Counted from the first letter of the stretch, positions 45,218-55,572 are shown. The stretch: 64,000 nucleotides of DNA from an uncultured Pelagibacteraceae bacterium (GCA_902594915.1 CACJOA010000001.1:1-64000), one strand, 5' to 3'. Program-made: numbers and translations. The notes: generated by a model from the letters alone, not told the origin.

Positions 45218-47606
45218 TTTTACTTTATACTTACTGATTTTTATTTTTTCAATAGTGCAAATAACAAACAAATGTTTCGCTGAAGAGATTAAATTCGAAG
45301 CTGATAATATTGAATTAATAAATGATGATATTATAAGAGCTTCAAAAAATATAATAATTAAAGATAATCTTGGAACAGAGATTTATGGAGATAAAATTCT
45401 CATTAATAAAAAAGAAGGATTATACACTATAACTGATAATGTAATATTTATTGATAATCAAAATATACTAGAGATCAAAACTGAGAAAGTAATTTATGAT
45501 AAGTTTAAAAATATAGTTACAACATTTAACAAAACTAACATAATTAAAAATAATAAATATTTTGTAGAAACCTCAAATATTAAGTTCAATCGTAATAAAA
45601 ATATAATTTTTACAAAGGAAAAAGCAATTTTTAATGATTTAGAAAATAATAAATTTAATACTGAGTCATTTGAAATTATCTTAAATAAGAATTTATTTAA
45701 ATCTAATAACGCAATTTTTACTGATAAAGAGCTAAATATTTATAACATCAAAAACCTGCTTTTTGATTATGAAAATAATAAATTATTAGGTAAAGATGTA
45801 GCAGTAAATAAGGATAACAAAGTTTCTAAAAAAAAACATTTACCTCGGATTAAAAGCAATTCTCTAATTATAGAGAATGATATATCGAGTTTTGGAAAAA
45901 CTGTTTACACAAACTGTAAAAAAAGAGAGGGTTGTCCACCATGGTTATTACAAGCAAAAAGGGTTGAACATAATAAAATAAAAAAACAATTAAAATACGA
46001 CAACGCACTTTTAAAAATTTATGATGTACCAGTTTTTTACTTTCCAAAATTTTTTCATCCAGATCCAACTGTCGAAAGACAGTCGGGTTTTTTAACTCCA
46101 ACAGTTTCTACAACTAATTCAAATAGTTTTATTAAACTCCCATATTTTTTTGAAATTTCCGGTAATTCAGACTTAACTCTCTCTCCAAGATTTTATGATA
46201 ATCAAAAAAATATATTTCAAGGTGAATATCGATTAGTAACTGAAAAATCTGACCATATCTTTGATGCAAGTATTCAAAATGAGGAAAAACTCATATCAAA
46301 AAATGAATCAAAAACACATTTTTTTTCAAAATCTTTAATTGAGATGGATCTTTCATATTTTGATGAGTCTAAAATAGATTTTCAGATGCAATCAACTTCT
46401 AATGATACGTATCTAAAATCCGATAATTTAACCTCACCAATCATAAGCTCACAAAGTACCTTAAGTTCAAAACTTAACTTTACTGGTAATACCAATACAG
46501 TTGATTTTGAAATTTCTACAGAAATTTACGAGGATTTAACTGAAGAAAACGATAGTGACAAGTATGAATATATTTTTCCAAATTTTAACTTAACCAAAGA
46601 TTTTGAGACATCCTTAAGTGGGTCCTTATCAATGAATAATATTGGATATAATAAGATATATGACACTAATATTAATGAAAAAGTATTAGTAAACAACCTT
46701 ACATATAAATCACTAGATAGTATAAATAATTATGGAATGATAAATAATTATGAATTTTTAATTAAAAATTTTAATGCAGACTCAAAAAACTCAAAAAACT
46801 TAAAAAATAAAAATGAACATAATATTCAAGGAATTTTTCAATTTAATACTAAATTTCCGCTGCAAAAAACGGGGTATAAATATAATAGCTCGCTCACACC
46901 AATTTTTGTTGCTAAATTTAACCCTCTAAAAAACAAAGACATCAAAAATACTGACAGAATTATTGATTATAATAATATTTACTCAATAAATCGAATAGCA
47001 TCAAATGAAACATTAGAGGGAAAAAATTCAATTACAATTGGAAATGAATATAAATTATTTAGCAATGATAATAAAAACAGTGAAATTTTTGGTTTCAACT
47101 TAGCAACTTCATTTAGGGACCAGAGAAATGAGGATTTACCAACTAAAAGTTCGTTAGGTCAAACTGCCTCTAATATTGTTGGACAGGTAAATTTAAAAAC
47201 AAATGAATTCATTGATTTAAGTTACGATTTTATCTCTGATAATAATTTAAATCAATTTAACTACCACAAAATAGATACAACATTTAAAATAAACAATTTT
47301 GTTAGTACTTTTGAATTTATAGAAGAAAGTAATAAAATTGGAGATGAAAGTTTTTTTGCTAATGAGACTTCATACTTTATAAATGAAAATAAAAATTTAA
47401 AATTCAGAACAAGAAAAAATAAAAAAACTGATCTCACAGAATATTATAATCTTATTTATCAATACAAAATGGACTGTTTAACAGCAGGTATAGAGTATAA
47501 AAAAAATTATTATAGCGATGGAGATATTAAACCAGAAGAAAGTTTGTACTTCTCTATCACACTTATGCCTTTTGGAGGATCAATTAGTCTACCAGGACTT
47601 AATTAA
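45207..47606 (+). CDS. lptD: LPS-assembly protein LptD
   Basis: A 799-residue outer-membrane protein with a signal peptide (about 1-25). Residues about 27-200 form an OstA/LptA-like jellyroll domain. The boundary block CKKREGCPPWLLQAKRVEHN and the stretch PVFYFPKFFHPDPTVERQSGFLTP are highly diagnostic for LptD. The remainder, rich in alternating strands, is the beta-barrel. It inserts LPS into the outer leaflet. Two cysteines lie in the CKKREGC block and one in a C-terminal DCLTAG, consistent with structural disulfides. A nine-base unit repeats three times at 46780-46806 inside the barrel. Confidence 0.93.
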   Translation: MKNNFTLYLLIFIFSIVQITNKCFAEEIKFEADNIELINDDIIRASKNIIIKDNLGTEIYGDKILINKKEGLYTITDNVIFIDNQNILEIKTEKVIYDKFKNIVTTFNKTNIIKNNKYFVETSNIKFNRNKNIIFTKEKAIFNDLENNKFNTESFEIILNKNLFKSNNAIFTDKELNIYNIKNLLFDYENNKLLGKDVAVNKDNKVSKKKHLPRIKSNSLIIENDISSFGKTVYTNCKKREGCPPWLLQAKRVEHNKIKKQLKYDNALLKIYDVPVFYFPKFFHPDPTVERQSGFLTPTVSTTNSNSFIKLPYFFEISGNSDLTLSPRFYDNQKNIFQGEYRLVTEKSDHIFDASIQNEEKLISKNESKTHFFSKSLIEMDLSYFDESKIDFQMQSTSNDTYLKSDNLTSPIISSQSTLSSKLNFTGNTNTVDFEISTEIYEDLTEENDSDKYEYIFPNFNLTKDFETSLSGSLSMNNIGYNKIYDTNINEKVLVNNLTYKSLDSINNYGMINNYEFLIKNFNADSKNSKNLKNKNEHNIQGIFQFNTKFPLQKTGYKYNSSLTPIFVAKFNPLKNKDIKNTDRIIDYNNIYSINRIASNETLEGKNSITIGNEYKLFSNDNKNSEIFGFNLATSFRDQRNEDLPTKSSLGQTASNIVGQVNLKTNEFIDLSYDFISDNNLNQFNYHKIDTTFKINNFVSTFEFIEESNKIGDESFFANETSYFINENKNLKFRTRKNKKTDLTEYYNLIYQYKMDCLTAGIEYKKNYYSDGDIKPEESLYFSITLMPFGGSISLPGLN

Positions 47607-47611
47607 ATAAT

Positions 47612-48556
47612 ATGGGAAATAAAATTTTAACAATCCTTTATATTATATTTTATTTTCTACTAGCAAATAAGTTTTCATTTTCGACAGAAGTAAAAATCAT
47701 AAAAAAAATTAATAATGAAATAATAACGAATTTAGATATCCAAAAGGAATATAATTATTTAGTAGCCCTAAATAATGATTTAATAAATATCAAAAAAGAA
47801 GAGGCCTTAAAAATAGCCGAAAATTCATTAACCAGAGAAAAAATAAAAGAAATAGAAATTAAAAGATTCTATAATTTAGATAATCAAAAAAATGAAACAA
47901 GCTTAAATAAAATTTTGGAAACTTTTTATAAAAAATTGGGACTTGCTAATGAATTAGAATTTGAAAGTTACCTAAAATCATATGGATTAAATTTAAATGA
48001 AGTTAGAGAAAAAATTCAAATTGAAATTTCATGGAATAGACTTATTGGTGAAAAATTTAGAAATCAAATTGAAGTAGATGTTGAAAAAATAAAAAAAAAA
48101 ATTGAGGAAAAACAATTAAATATCAGAGATGTTATTGAATATGATTTATCTGAAATATTATTTCAAGCTAAAAATTCAGAGGAGTTAAAAAGTAAAATAA
48201 ATGATATAAAGCTTAGCATCAATCAAATTGGTTTTAATAATACAGCTAATAAATATAGCATCTCTGATAGCGCCAAATTTGGTGGAAAGATTGGTAAAAT
48301 AAAGCAAAACCAGTTATCAGAAAAAATCAAAAACGAATTAATAAATTTGCGAATTAATGAAATAACTAAACCAATAAATATTGGGGGAAATTTTTTAATA
48401 TTATTACTAAATGGAAAAGAAAAAATAGAAATACAACAAGACAAAAATCAAGTTTTAGAAAATTTAATAAAATTTGAAAGGACAAAACAATTCGATATGT
48501 TTTCTCAAATTTATTTTAATAAAGTAAAACTAAATAATCAAATAAATGCTGAATAA
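47612..48556 (+). CDS. surA: SurA-like periplasmic chaperone/peptidyl-prolyl isomerase
   Basis: A 314-residue exported protein with a signal peptide (about 1-24). The SurA N-domain (KKINNEIITNLDIQKEYNYLVALN) is followed by a helical region and one parvulin-like domain (about 170-280) with AKFGGKIGKIKQNQLSEKI and the GNFLILLLNGKE end strand. E. coli SurA has two such domains; here only one is seen. It escorts outer-membrane proteins, fittingly placed after lptD. The pdxA start overlaps its end by 11 bases. Confidence 0.85.
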   Translation: MGNKILTILYIIFYFLLANKFSFSTEVKIIKKINNEIITNLDIQKEYNYLVALNNDLINIKKEEALKIAENSLTREKIKEIEIKRFYNLDNQKNETSLNKILETFYKKLGLANELEFESYLKSYGLNLNEVREKIQIEISWNRLIGEKFRNQIEVDVEKIKKKIEEKQLNIRDVIEYDLSEILFQAKNSEELKSKINDIKLSINQIGFNNTANKYSISDSAKFGGKIGKIKQNQLSEKIKNELINLRINEITKPINIGGNFLILLLNGKEKIEIQQDKNQVLENLIKFERTKQFDMFSQIYFNKVKLNNQINAE

Positions 48557-49517
48557 ACCTATTATAATAGTTTGCGGTGAGCCAAATAGTATTTTTTCTG
48601 AAATTCTCATCAAAACTCTTAAAATTTATAAAAATAAGAAACCAATAGTACTAATTGGATCAGTCAAACTTCTTTATAGTCAATTTGAAAAATTAAAATT
48701 AAAACAAAATTTAAATTTAGTTGTTTTTAAGGATAAAAAATTTATTGGAATAAAAAAAAATGAATTAAATATAATCAACGTTAATTATAATTTTCAAAAA
48801 CCTTTCGAAAAAATTTCGAAAAAATCAAATAAATATATTTTTAATTGTTTTGAAAATGCTTTGGAAATCTTAAAAAATTCAAATTCATCTGGATTAATAA
48901 ATGGACCTATTTCCAAAAAAAATTTTTTAGGTAAAAAACATCAAGGAATAACTGAATTTTTAAAAAAAAAATTTAAAAATAACGATAAATACGCCATGCT
49001 AATTTACAACAAAAAATTATCGGTGTGTCCAATCACTACTCATATACCAATTAGAAAAGTATATTCAAAAATATCAAAGAATAAAATTGTAGTAAAGTGT
49101 TTGCTAATTTCAGATTTTTTTAAAAAAAAATTTAAAAGAAAACCCAAAATTGCCATTACAGGTTTAAATCCTCATTGTGAAAATTTCGTAAGTGTTAGTG
49201 AAGAAAAAAAGATAATAGAACCCTCAATTAAAAAATTAATAAACAAAGGTGTAAAAATTTCAGGTCCATATCCAGCAGATACTGTTTTTTTAAAACAAAA
49301 TATAAAAAGATTTGATATAGTTATTGGAATGTATCATGACCAAGTATTAGCACCTGCTAAAGCTTTGTTTAATTTTAATGCTATTAATATAACACTTGGC
49401 TTACCTTTTTTGAGAATTTCTCCTGATCATGGACCTAACTATAAAATGATAGGAAAAAATAAATCAAACCCGGAGAGCCTTTTAAAAGCAATAAAATTTT
49501 TAGACAATAATAAGTGA
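48546..49517 (+). CDS. pdxA: 4-hydroxythreonine-4-phosphate dehydrogenase
   Basis: A 323-residue PdxA of vitamin B6 synthesis. Conserved parts are GLINGPISKKNFLGKKHQGITEFL, PITTHIPIRKV (metal His), ITGLNPHCE, GPYPADTVFL, VIGMYHDQVLAPAKAL (metal His) and LPFLRISPDHGPNY. The enzyme oxidises 4-phosphohydroxy-threonine with NAD. It overlaps surA by 11 bases and rsmA by four (GTGA). Confidence 0.94.
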   Translation: MLNKPIIIVCGEPNSIFSEILIKTLKIYKNKKPIVLIGSVKLLYSQFEKLKLKQNLNLVVFKDKKFIGIKKNELNIINVNYNFQKPFEKISKKSNKYIFNCFENALEILKNSNSSGLINGPISKKNFLGKKHQGITEFLKKKFKNNDKYAMLIYNKKLSVCPITTHIPIRKVYSKISKNKIVVKCLLISDFFKKKFKRKPKIAITGLNPHCENFVSVSEEKKIIEPSIKKLINKGVKISGPYPADTVFLKQNIKRFDIVIGMYHDQVLAPAKALFNFNAINITLGLPFLRISPDHGPNYKMIGKNKSNPESLLKAIKFLDNNK

Positions 49518-50302
49518 AGATAGTAGCTAAAAAAAGCTTAGGTCAAAATTTTCTAATTGATAAAAAAGTTTTAAAAATAATTTCAGAAATTGTAGATATA
49601 AAAAATAAAGATATTTTGGAGGTTGGACCTGGTACAGGAAATCTTACAAGCGAATTAATCAAAAAAAATCCAAAAAAGATTATCTTAATTGAAAAAGACA
49701 ATGTTCTTTTAAAATTGTTAAAAGAAAAATTTTTTGACAGGGCAACCTACTTTAATGAAGATATTCTTAAATTCACAGAAAAAAATTTATCAAAAGAAAA
49801 ATTGACAGTTTTTGGAAATCTTCCATATAATATTTCAACAGAAATTTTGATTAAATGGGTTTTAAGTATGAATACTGAAGTTTGGTTTGATAAATTAATT
49901 TTAATGTTCCAAAAGGAGGTTGCTAACAGAATATTGAGTAAATACAACTGTTCTGAATATGGAAGATTATCTATTATAGCTAATTGGAAACTGGACGTTA
50001 AAAAAGTTATAGATATAGAACCAAATGCTTTCTATCCACAACCAAAAGTTTATAGTAGTTTACTAATCTTCGAACCAAAAAAAAAATTTTTTAAATTAAA
50101 AAGTGGAAATTCTCTAGAATTAGTGACCAGAACTTTTTTTAATCAACGAAGAAAAAAAATAAAAAAACCATTCAATAGATTATTCAATAACAATACTGAA
50201 ATAGCAAAAAAATATAATATAAATTTAGATTTAAGGCCTCAGAATTTGAGTTTTAATGAATATTATCTTTTAGCTCAAGAATTTGAAAAATTAAGAAATT
50301 AA
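49514..50302 (+). CDS. rsmA: 16S rRNA dimethyladenosine transferase
   Basis: A 262-residue KsgA-type methyltransferase that dimethylates two adenosines near the 3' end of 16S rRNA, a late step of small-subunit maturation. Motifs: [15 protein letters not shown] at the start, [11 protein letters not shown] (SAM binding), IEKDNVL and [10 protein letters not shown] (catalytic). The start codon is GTG, overlapping the pdxA stop in GTGA. The tail overlaps gmk by 12 bases. Confidence 0.95.
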   Translation: MKIVAKKSLGQNFLIDKKVLKIISEIVDIKNKDILEVGPGTGNLTSELIKKNPKKIILIEKDNVLLKLLKEKFFDRATYFNEDILKFTEKNLSKEKLTVFGNLPYNISTEILIKWVLSMNTEVWFDKLILMFQKEVANRILSKYNCSEYGRLSIIANWKLDVKKVIDIEPNAFYPQPKVYSSLLIFEPKKKFFKLKSGNSLELVTRTFFNQRRKKIKKPFNRLFNNNTEIAKKYNINLDLRPQNLSFNEYYLLAQEFEKLRN

Positions 50303-50923
50303 CTTATCAATATGATTCTTAATAAAATCTTTATCATAATCTTTTGAACCATTTGATATCTCTGCATCAATTAATTTTTGTATCTTTAAAAAACATTCTT
50401 CTAAATCATCATTAATAACAACATAATCGTAATTAATCCAGTGGAGAACATCTCTATCAAATTGCTTCATTCTTTCCTCAGCAATTAATTTATCTTTCAT
50501 ATCTCTATTAGATAATCTCTCAAATAAAATTTTTTTACTTGGTGGAAGAATAAAAAAAGTTATTAATTTATAATCCAGCTTTTTATTTTTAATCTGGTCT
50601 GCACCCTGCCAGTCTATATCAAAAATAACGTTATTATTATTTTCAAGATTTTGAATTACCGGTGTCCTAGATGTACCATAGTAATTATTAAAAACTTTTG
50701 CATACTCTAAAAATTCATCATTATTAATCAATCTTTTAAATTCTTTGTCGGATACAAAAAAGTAATCATTACCGTTTGTTTCATTTGGTCTGGGACTTCT
50801 GGTCGTGTGGGAAATTGATATGAAAAATTTATTTTTTTTTGAAAGTAAATTTACTAATGTTGTTTTACCAGCCCCGGATGGGGATGATAATACTACCATT
50901 ATCCCACCTTTTTTTTGAAGCAT
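50291..50923 (-). CDS. gmk: Guanylate kinase
   Basis: A 210-residue kinase turning GMP into GDP. P-loop [11 protein letters not shown] lies at about 13-23, followed by [20 protein letters not shown], the GMP-binding region, and [11 protein letters not shown]. The first ATG gives a lead of MLQKKGGIM, similar to alphaproteobacterial relatives. A second ATG at codon 9 has AAGGTGG before it and could also be used. It lies just after acpP on the same strand. Confidence 0.95.
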   Translation of the reverse strand: MLQKKGGIMVVLSSPSGAGKTTLVNLLSKKNKFFISISHTTRSPRPNETNGNDYFFVSDKEFKRLINNDEFLEYAKVFNNYYGTSRTPVIQNLENNNNVIFDIDWQGADQIKNKKLDYKLITFFILPPSKKILFERLSNRDMKDKLIAEERMKQFDRDVLHWINYDYVVINDDLEECFLKIQKLIDAEISNGSKDYDKDFIKNHIDKLIS

Positions 50924-50930
50924 TAATTAT

Positions 50931-51170
50931 TTAATTGCTTTTACTTTCTATAAATTTAACTGCGTCACCAACTGTTAATATTTTTTCTGCTTCAGTATCA
51001 GAAATTTCTGATCCAAATTCTTCTTCAAAAGCCATAACTAGTTCCACTGTATCTAAACTATCTGCACCTAAATCATCTATAAAACTAGACTCATCAGTAA
51101 CTTTTGCTTCATCTATTCCAAGATGATCGGCGACTATTTTTTTAACTTTGCTTGAAATATCTTCTGACAT
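50931..51170 (-). CDS. acpP: Acyl carrier protein
   Basis: A 79-residue ACP, acidic and helical, with the phosphopantetheine serine Ser38 in [10 protein letters not shown]. It carries growing fatty acyl chains. The order fabD-fabG-acpP is the classic fatty-acid cluster, though no fabF follows here: the next gene is gmk, seven bases on. Confidence 0.97.
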   Translation of the reverse strand: MSEDISSKVKKIVADHLGIDEAKVTDESSFIDDLGADSLDTVELVMAFEEEFGSEISDTEAEKILTVGDAVKFIESKSN

Positions 51171-51222
51171 ATTAATCCTTATTTATTAGTTTAAATTCTT
51201 ATTAGTTTAATTAGCTATTTTG

Positions 51223-51960
51223 TCAAGCCATATACATTCCCCCATTAACATGTAATGTTTCTCCATTAATATAATCTGAGAGATTAGAGGCTAGAAAAAG
51301 AACAGCATTAGCAACATCTTCTGGTTCTCCTAATTTTGCAGATGGGATTTTTGAAATAATAATATCTTTAAATTTTTCATCTATTTTTTCGGTCATTGCA
51401 GTTTTGATAAAACCGGGTGATATGCAATTAATATTAATATTTTTTTTTGCATACTCGATAGCTAGACTTTTCGACATTGCTATTATTCCAGCTTTAGAAG
51501 CTGAATAGTTAGCCTGACCTAAATTACCAGTATGAGCTACAACTGAAGTTATATTAATTATTTTTCCTGATTTATTTTTTAACATTTTTTTTATTGTAAA
51601 TTTACTTAATAAAAATGTTGAGCTAAGATTTGTTTCAATAACCTTTTTCCATTCGTCAATACTCATTCTTATTGATAAATTATCTTGTGTTATTCCAGCG
51701 TTATTTATTAAACAATCTATATTTCCACCGAGTGATGAGCATGCGTTTTCAATAAATTCTTCAATTTTTTCACTTTTTGAAATATCAAAATCTAAAATCT
51801 TTAAATTTTTAAATCTTAATTTAAGTTTTTCTAATTTTTCAACTTTAGTACCTGATGCTAGAATATTAGCACCATTTTCATTAAGTTTTTCTATTATAGA
51901 ATTTCCAATACCTCCTGTAGCACCAGTCAAAATTATATTCTTATTTTTTAAATCTTTCAT
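51223..51960 (-). CDS. fabG: 3-oxoacyl-ACP reductase
   Basis: A 245-residue short-chain dehydrogenase. Motifs: TGATGGIG (cofactor), NNAGIT, the catalytic set ITSVV with YSASKAG (Tyr and Lys), and NCISPGFIKTAMT. It reduces beta-ketoacyl-ACP with NADPH. It overlaps fabD by four bases and is followed by acpP after 52 bases. Confidence 0.95.
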   Translation of the reverse strand: MKDLKNKNIILTGATGGIGNSIIEKLNENGANILASGTKVEKLEKLKLRFKNLKILDFDISKSEKIEEFIENACSSLGGNIDCLINNAGITQDNLSIRMSIDEWKKVIETNLSSTFLLSKFTIKKMLKNKSGKIINITSVVAHTGNLGQANYSASKAGIIAMSKSLAIEYAKKNININCISPGFIKTAMTEKIDEKFKDIIISKIPSAKLGEPEDVANAVLFLASNLSDYINGETLHVNGGMYMA

Positions 51961-52883
51961 ACCTTTAAATCTTTTATATCATTCTCATTATTGATTGTAT
52001 TTATTTTTACATTTCTATTTATTCGTTTGACTAATCCTGATAAAACTTTTCCAGGTCCGATTTCGATAAAATGTGTTACCTGGTAATTTATCATATTAGT
52101 AATAATTTCCCTCCATCTAACTCTGCTTTCTATTTGTCGAATTAAAAGTTTACTTAATTCCTCTTTATTAGATATTTCTTCAGCAGTAACATTTGACATA
52201 AGCTTATTTATTCCATTGTTGAAGGATATTGTTTCTATTTCTCTTTTCATAACTTCACTAGCTTTTTCCATTAGATTACAATGAAAAGGCGCGCTGACAG
52301 GAAGTTTAATATTTTTAATATTATTTTCTTTTAAAATTTTTGATAACTTAATTAAATCTGTATTTTTTCCACTTAAAACTATTTGACCTTCAGAGTTATC
52401 ATTAGCAATTTGAGCAACAAAATCTTTTTCATTATTATCTAAAATCTTTTCAATGTCCTCGACATTAGACCCTAGGACTGCCAACATTCCCCCCACTCCT
52501 TCTGGAACAGCGTTTTGCATCGCGTCTCCCCTGGTTCTTAAAAGTTTGATTGTTTTTGAAAAACTTAAATAGTCAGCACACGATAAAGCTGAATATTCCC
52601 CTAATGAATGACCTGCAAAATATTTTGCTTTATTTAAGTTAATGTTAAACTCTTTTTTAATTACACTAAAAATTGAATAACTTATTAAAAAGATTGCAGG
52701 TTGAGTATTTATTGTTAAATCCAATTCCTCTTTTGGCCCATTTAAAATTAGATTTGATATTGAATATTCCAAGATGTTGTCTGCCTCTTTAAAAAGCTCT
52801 TTAACAAGATCATATTTGTCATAAAACTCTTTTCCCATTCCAACCATTTGAGATCCCTGACCTGGAAAAATAACCGAAAACAT
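51957..52883 (-). CDS. fabD: Malonyl-CoA:ACP transacylase
   Basis: A 308-residue acyltransferase. It opens with FPGQGSQMVGMGKEF, has the nucleophile in GHSLGEYSAL, and the second histidine in SAPFHCNLM. It loads malonate on ACP to feed fatty-acid elongation. First gene of the fabD-fabG-acpP-gmk set, divergent from the ribosomal protein operon. Confidence 0.96.
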   Translation of the reverse strand: MFSVIFPGQGSQMVGMGKEFYDKYDLVKELFKEADNILEYSISNLILNGPKEELDLTINTQPAIFLISYSIFSVIKKEFNINLNKAKYFAGHSLGEYSALSCADYLSFSKTIKLLRTRGDAMQNAVPEGVGGMLAVLGSNVEDIEKILDNNEKDFVAQIANDNSEGQIVLSGKNTDLIKLSKILKENNIKNIKLPVSAPFHCNLMEKASEVMKREIETISFNNGINKLMSNVTAEEISNKEELSKLLIRQIESRVRWREIITNMINYQVTHFIEIGPGKVLSGLVKRINRNVKINTINNENDIKDLKV

Positions 52884-52932
52884 ATAAAAAAAACCTATTA
52901 TTTTAATTTTTTTGCTATTGTAATTAAAGATT

Positions 52933-52938
52933 TATAAT
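52933..52938 (+). promoter_or_regulatory. -10 element for the rpsF operon
   Basis: A perfect TATAAT 32 bases before the rpsF ATG. Upstream TTGCTA is 15 bases away and would be a short-spaced -35. I saw no S6:S18 autoregulatory fold in the short leader. Confidence 0.35.
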
Positions 52939-52970
52939 AGTATATCCACAATTTTTATTAATAAACATAA

Positions 52971-53324
52971 ATGAATTTATACGAACACACAATTATAGCA
53001 AGGCAGGATACTTCTCCCGCCGAAATTAAACAATTGACAGAAAAATATACTAAAATTGTTGAAAAAAATGAAGGTGAAATTGTTAAAACTGAAAATTGGG
53101 GACTAATAAACTTATCATACCTTATTAAAAAAAATAGAAAGGGTAGCTATATTCACTTTAAAATTAAAGGTAATGGTAAAGTAATAAATGAATTAGAAAA
53201 AAATGAATCGATAGATAAAAAATTACTTAGATATTTAACAGTCAAAGTTAAAAAATTCGATTTAGAAACAAGCTATTTTTCAAAAAGTGAGGATATTGAT
53301 AAAAAAGAGGTTTCAAAAAATTAA
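52971..53324 (+). CDS. rpsF: 30S ribosomal protein bS6
   Basis: A 117-residue S6. The start, [19 protein letters not shown], the strand [25 protein letters not shown] and [10 protein letters not shown] are typical. S6 binds S18 on the platform of the small subunit. It is the first gene of an rpsF-rpsR-rplI operon; rpsR follows after two bases. Confidence 0.96.
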   Translation: MNLYEHTIIARQDTSPAEIKQLTEKYTKIVEKNEGEIVKTENWGLINLSYLIKKNRKGSYIHFKIKGNGKVINELEKNESIDKKLLRYLTVKVKKFDLETSYFSKSEDIDKKEVSKN

Positions 53325-53326
53325 AC

Positions 53327-53599
53327 ATGGCAAAAAGACAAAGTGGAAATAAAAAAAGTAGGCAAAGCAATTTTGCTAAGCTAAGTATTTTTCAGCCAAA
53401 TAAATATAAATTTAAAAAAAGTTGCCCACTATCTATTAAAGGTGCACCTAAAATTGACTACAAAAATATCAAACTTTTAAAAAAATATATGTCAGAAAAT
53501 GGAAAAATTTTACCTTCAAGAATTACAAATGTGAGTCAAAAAAAGCAGAGAGAATTATCATTATCAATTAAAAGAGCTAGAAACCTGGCATTACTTTAA
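53327..53599 (+). CDS. rpsR: 30S ribosomal protein bS18
   Basis: A 90-residue basic protein. The segment [25 protein letters not shown] and the end [19 protein letters not shown] are diagnostic for S18. An N-terminal lysine/serine-rich lead of about 30 residues precedes them. It sits between rpsF and rplI with very short gaps, the conserved order. Confidence 0.96.
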   Translation: MAKRQSGNKKSRQSNFAKLSIFQPNKYKFKKSCPLSIKGAPKIDYKNIKLLKKYMSENGKILPSRITNVSQKKQRELSLSIKRARNLALL

Positions 53600-53606
53600 G
53601 AATTAT

Positions 53607-54065
53607 ATGAAAGTCATTTTGTTAGAGAATATTAAAAGAGTTGGGAACATTGGTGAGATCATCGATGTAAAAAGAGGCTTTGCAAGAAATTTTCTAATAG
53701 CTAATAAAAAAGCATTATACGCGTCTAAAGAAAATATTCATCAAGTAGATAAAATAAAGTCAGAGCTATCAAAAAAAGATAATGAAAAAAAGCTTGAAGC
53801 TAAATCGATATATGAAAAAATAAACAAAACTGAGTATGTAGTTAAAAAATTAAGCACTGAAAATAATGAATTATATGGATCAGTAAAACCTACTGAAATT
53901 TCTAAATTAATACTTGAAAAAGATAAAATTGAGATAAGACCATCAATGATACAACCAATTAAAGATATTAAATCTATAGGTAAATTTAAAGTAAAAATTT
54001 CCTTACACTCAGAAGTTGATGCTGAAATTACAATAGTAGTTCAGTCTTCAGAGACTATTGAATAA
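53607..54065 (+). CDS. rplI: 50S ribosomal protein bL9
   Basis: A 152-residue L9. The N-domain MKVILLENIKRVGNIGEIIDVKRGFARNFL is diagnostic (GEIVDVKxGYARNFL type), then a long charged helix and the C-domain with ELYGSVKPTEIS. It ends the rpsF operon; a weak A+T hairpin (54098-54111) with following T's lies before dnaB. Confidence 0.96.
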   Translation: MKVILLENIKRVGNIGEIIDVKRGFARNFLIANKKALYASKENIHQVDKIKSELSKKDNEKKLEAKSIYEKINKTEYVVKKLSTENNELYGSVKPTEISKLILEKDKIEIRPSMIQPIKDIKSIGKFKVKISLHSEVDAEITIVVQSSETIE

Positions 54066-54132
54066 TTATACAATTTTTTCCCCAATACTTTTTTCAAATT
54101 TCAAAAGAAATATTTTTTGATAAATTAGTTTT

Positions 54133-55551
54133 GTGGAAAATAATTTAAAAATAATAAAAAATCAATTTAAGGAACTACCAAATAATATTGAGGCAGAACA
54201 GGCTGTAATTGGCACGATTTTAGTTACTAATGAAATTTTTGATGAAATAAATACAATTTTATCCAGTGTTAATTTTTATGATCCAATGCATCAAAAAATT
54301 TTTAATGCTATAGAAAATCTAATATATAAAGGAATGTTAGCAAACCCAATTACTCTAAAAAATTATTTTGATGACGAAACTGACGAATTAAATGTTCCTG
54401 AATATTTGGTTAAAGTAACAAAATTTTCTACTTCCTCAAGACAAGCTAAAGAATATTCAAAAATAATTTATGATATGTTTGTAAGAAGAGAGCTAATAAA
54501 AATTTCAGAGGAAACAATTGATTCTGCAAAATTAAATGACTTAAATATATCTGGTCAAAATATTATTGAAAAATCTGAAAGATCTCTTTTTGATCTAGCA
54601 GAAAATGGATCCTTTGATAGCTCATTGATTAAATTTGATGAAGCTATGAGACAAACTATTGAAATGGCATCAGCCGCTTATAAAAACGAGGAAGGTATTG
54701 TTGGTGTTCCAACAGGATTGAGAGATTTAGATGACCGATTAGGTGGTCTTCATCAATCTGATTTAATTATAATTGCAGGACGTCCTTCAATGGGTAAAAC
54801 AGCGCTAGCGACAAACATAGCATTTAACGCTGCTCAAAAATTATTGTCTAGTGAAAAAAAATCTACAATTGCTTTTTTTTCGCTTGAAATGTCCTCTGAA
54901 CAACTATCAACAAGAATTTTAGCTGAGCAATCAAGAATAAAATCAAATGATATAAGAAGAGGAAGAATTTCTGATGAACAATTTGATAAATTTTTAGAAA
55001 CATCAAAAAATATTTCAGAATTACCATTATACATAGATGAAACACCAGCAATAAGTATTGCCGCATTAAGTAATAGAGCAAGACGTATTAAGAGGTTGTT
55101 TGGATTAGATATGATTATTGTCGATTATATACAGCTAATGAGAGCAACTTTAAACAATAAAGATGGCAGAGTTCAAGAAATATCTGAAATAACACAAGGT
55201 CTAAAAGCAATAGCTAAAGAGTTGTCAGTTCCAGTTGTTGCACTTTCTCAATTGTCAAGAGCTGTTGAACAAAGAGATGACAAAAAACCACAATTATCAG
55301 ATTTAAGAGAGTCTGGATCAATAGAACAAGATGCGGATGTTGTTATGTTTGTTTATAGAGAAGCATATTATTTGGAGAGAAAAGAGCCAAGACCAGCAAC
55401 AGTTGAGCATGCTGAGTGGCAAGCAAAAATGAACGAAGTTTCTAATTTGGCAGAAATTATTATTGGTAAGCAAAGACATGGGCCAACAGGAAATATAATG
55501 CTTGAGTTTGAGGCAATGTTTACCAAATTTAAGGATACTCAAAGCAGCTAA
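54133..55551 (+). CDS. dnaB: Replicative DNA helicase
   Basis: A 472-residue DnaB. The N-domain (NNIEAEQAVIGTIL) recruits primase. The RecA-like domain has GRPSMGKTALATNIA (Walker A), FFSLEMSSEQL, VDYIQLM (Walker B) and DLRESGSIEQDADVV. The start is a GTG at 54133, after which VENNLKIIKNQFKELP leads into the domain. It follows rplI, the usual neighbour in many Proteobacteria. No intein or insertion is seen. Confidence 0.96.
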   Translation: MENNLKIIKNQFKELPNNIEAEQAVIGTILVTNEIFDEINTILSSVNFYDPMHQKIFNAIENLIYKGMLANPITLKNYFDDETDELNVPEYLVKVTKFSTSSRQAKEYSKIIYDMFVRRELIKISEETIDSAKLNDLNISGQNIIEKSERSLFDLAENGSFDSSLIKFDEAMRQTIEMASAAYKNEEGIVGVPTGLRDLDDRLGGLHQSDLIIIAGRPSMGKTALATNIAFNAAQKLLSSEKKSTIAFFSLEMSSEQLSTRILAEQSRIKSNDIRRGRISDEQFDKFLETSKNISELPLYIDETPAISIAALSNRARRIKRLFGLDMIIVDYIQLMRATLNNKDGRVQEISEITQGLKAIAKELSVPVVALSQLSRAVEQRDDKKPQLSDLRESGSIEQDADVVMFVYREAYYLERKEPRPATVEHAEWQAKMNEVSNLAEIIIGKQRHGPTGNIMLEFEAMFTKFKDTQSS

Positions 55552-55554
55552 ATT

Positions 55555-55568
55555 CCCTTATAAAAGGG
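55555..55568 (+). promoter_or_regulatory. Short hairpin covering the MMPL ribosome site
   Basis: CCCTT pairs with AAGGG across ATAA. AAGGG lies four bases before the ATG at 55573 and is the only ribosome site candidate, so the stem could hide it. Confidence 0.35.
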
Positions 55569-55572
55569 TAAG

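Noticed and set aside
46780-46806. Nine-base unit repeated three times in lptD
   Set aside because: Short, in frame (Ser/Leu-Lys-Asn) and in a low-complexity region; likely base-composition effect.
54098-54111. ATTTC-AAAA-GAAAT stem followed by T's after rplI
   Set aside because: Five A+T-rich pairs only; too weak to call a terminator in this base composition.
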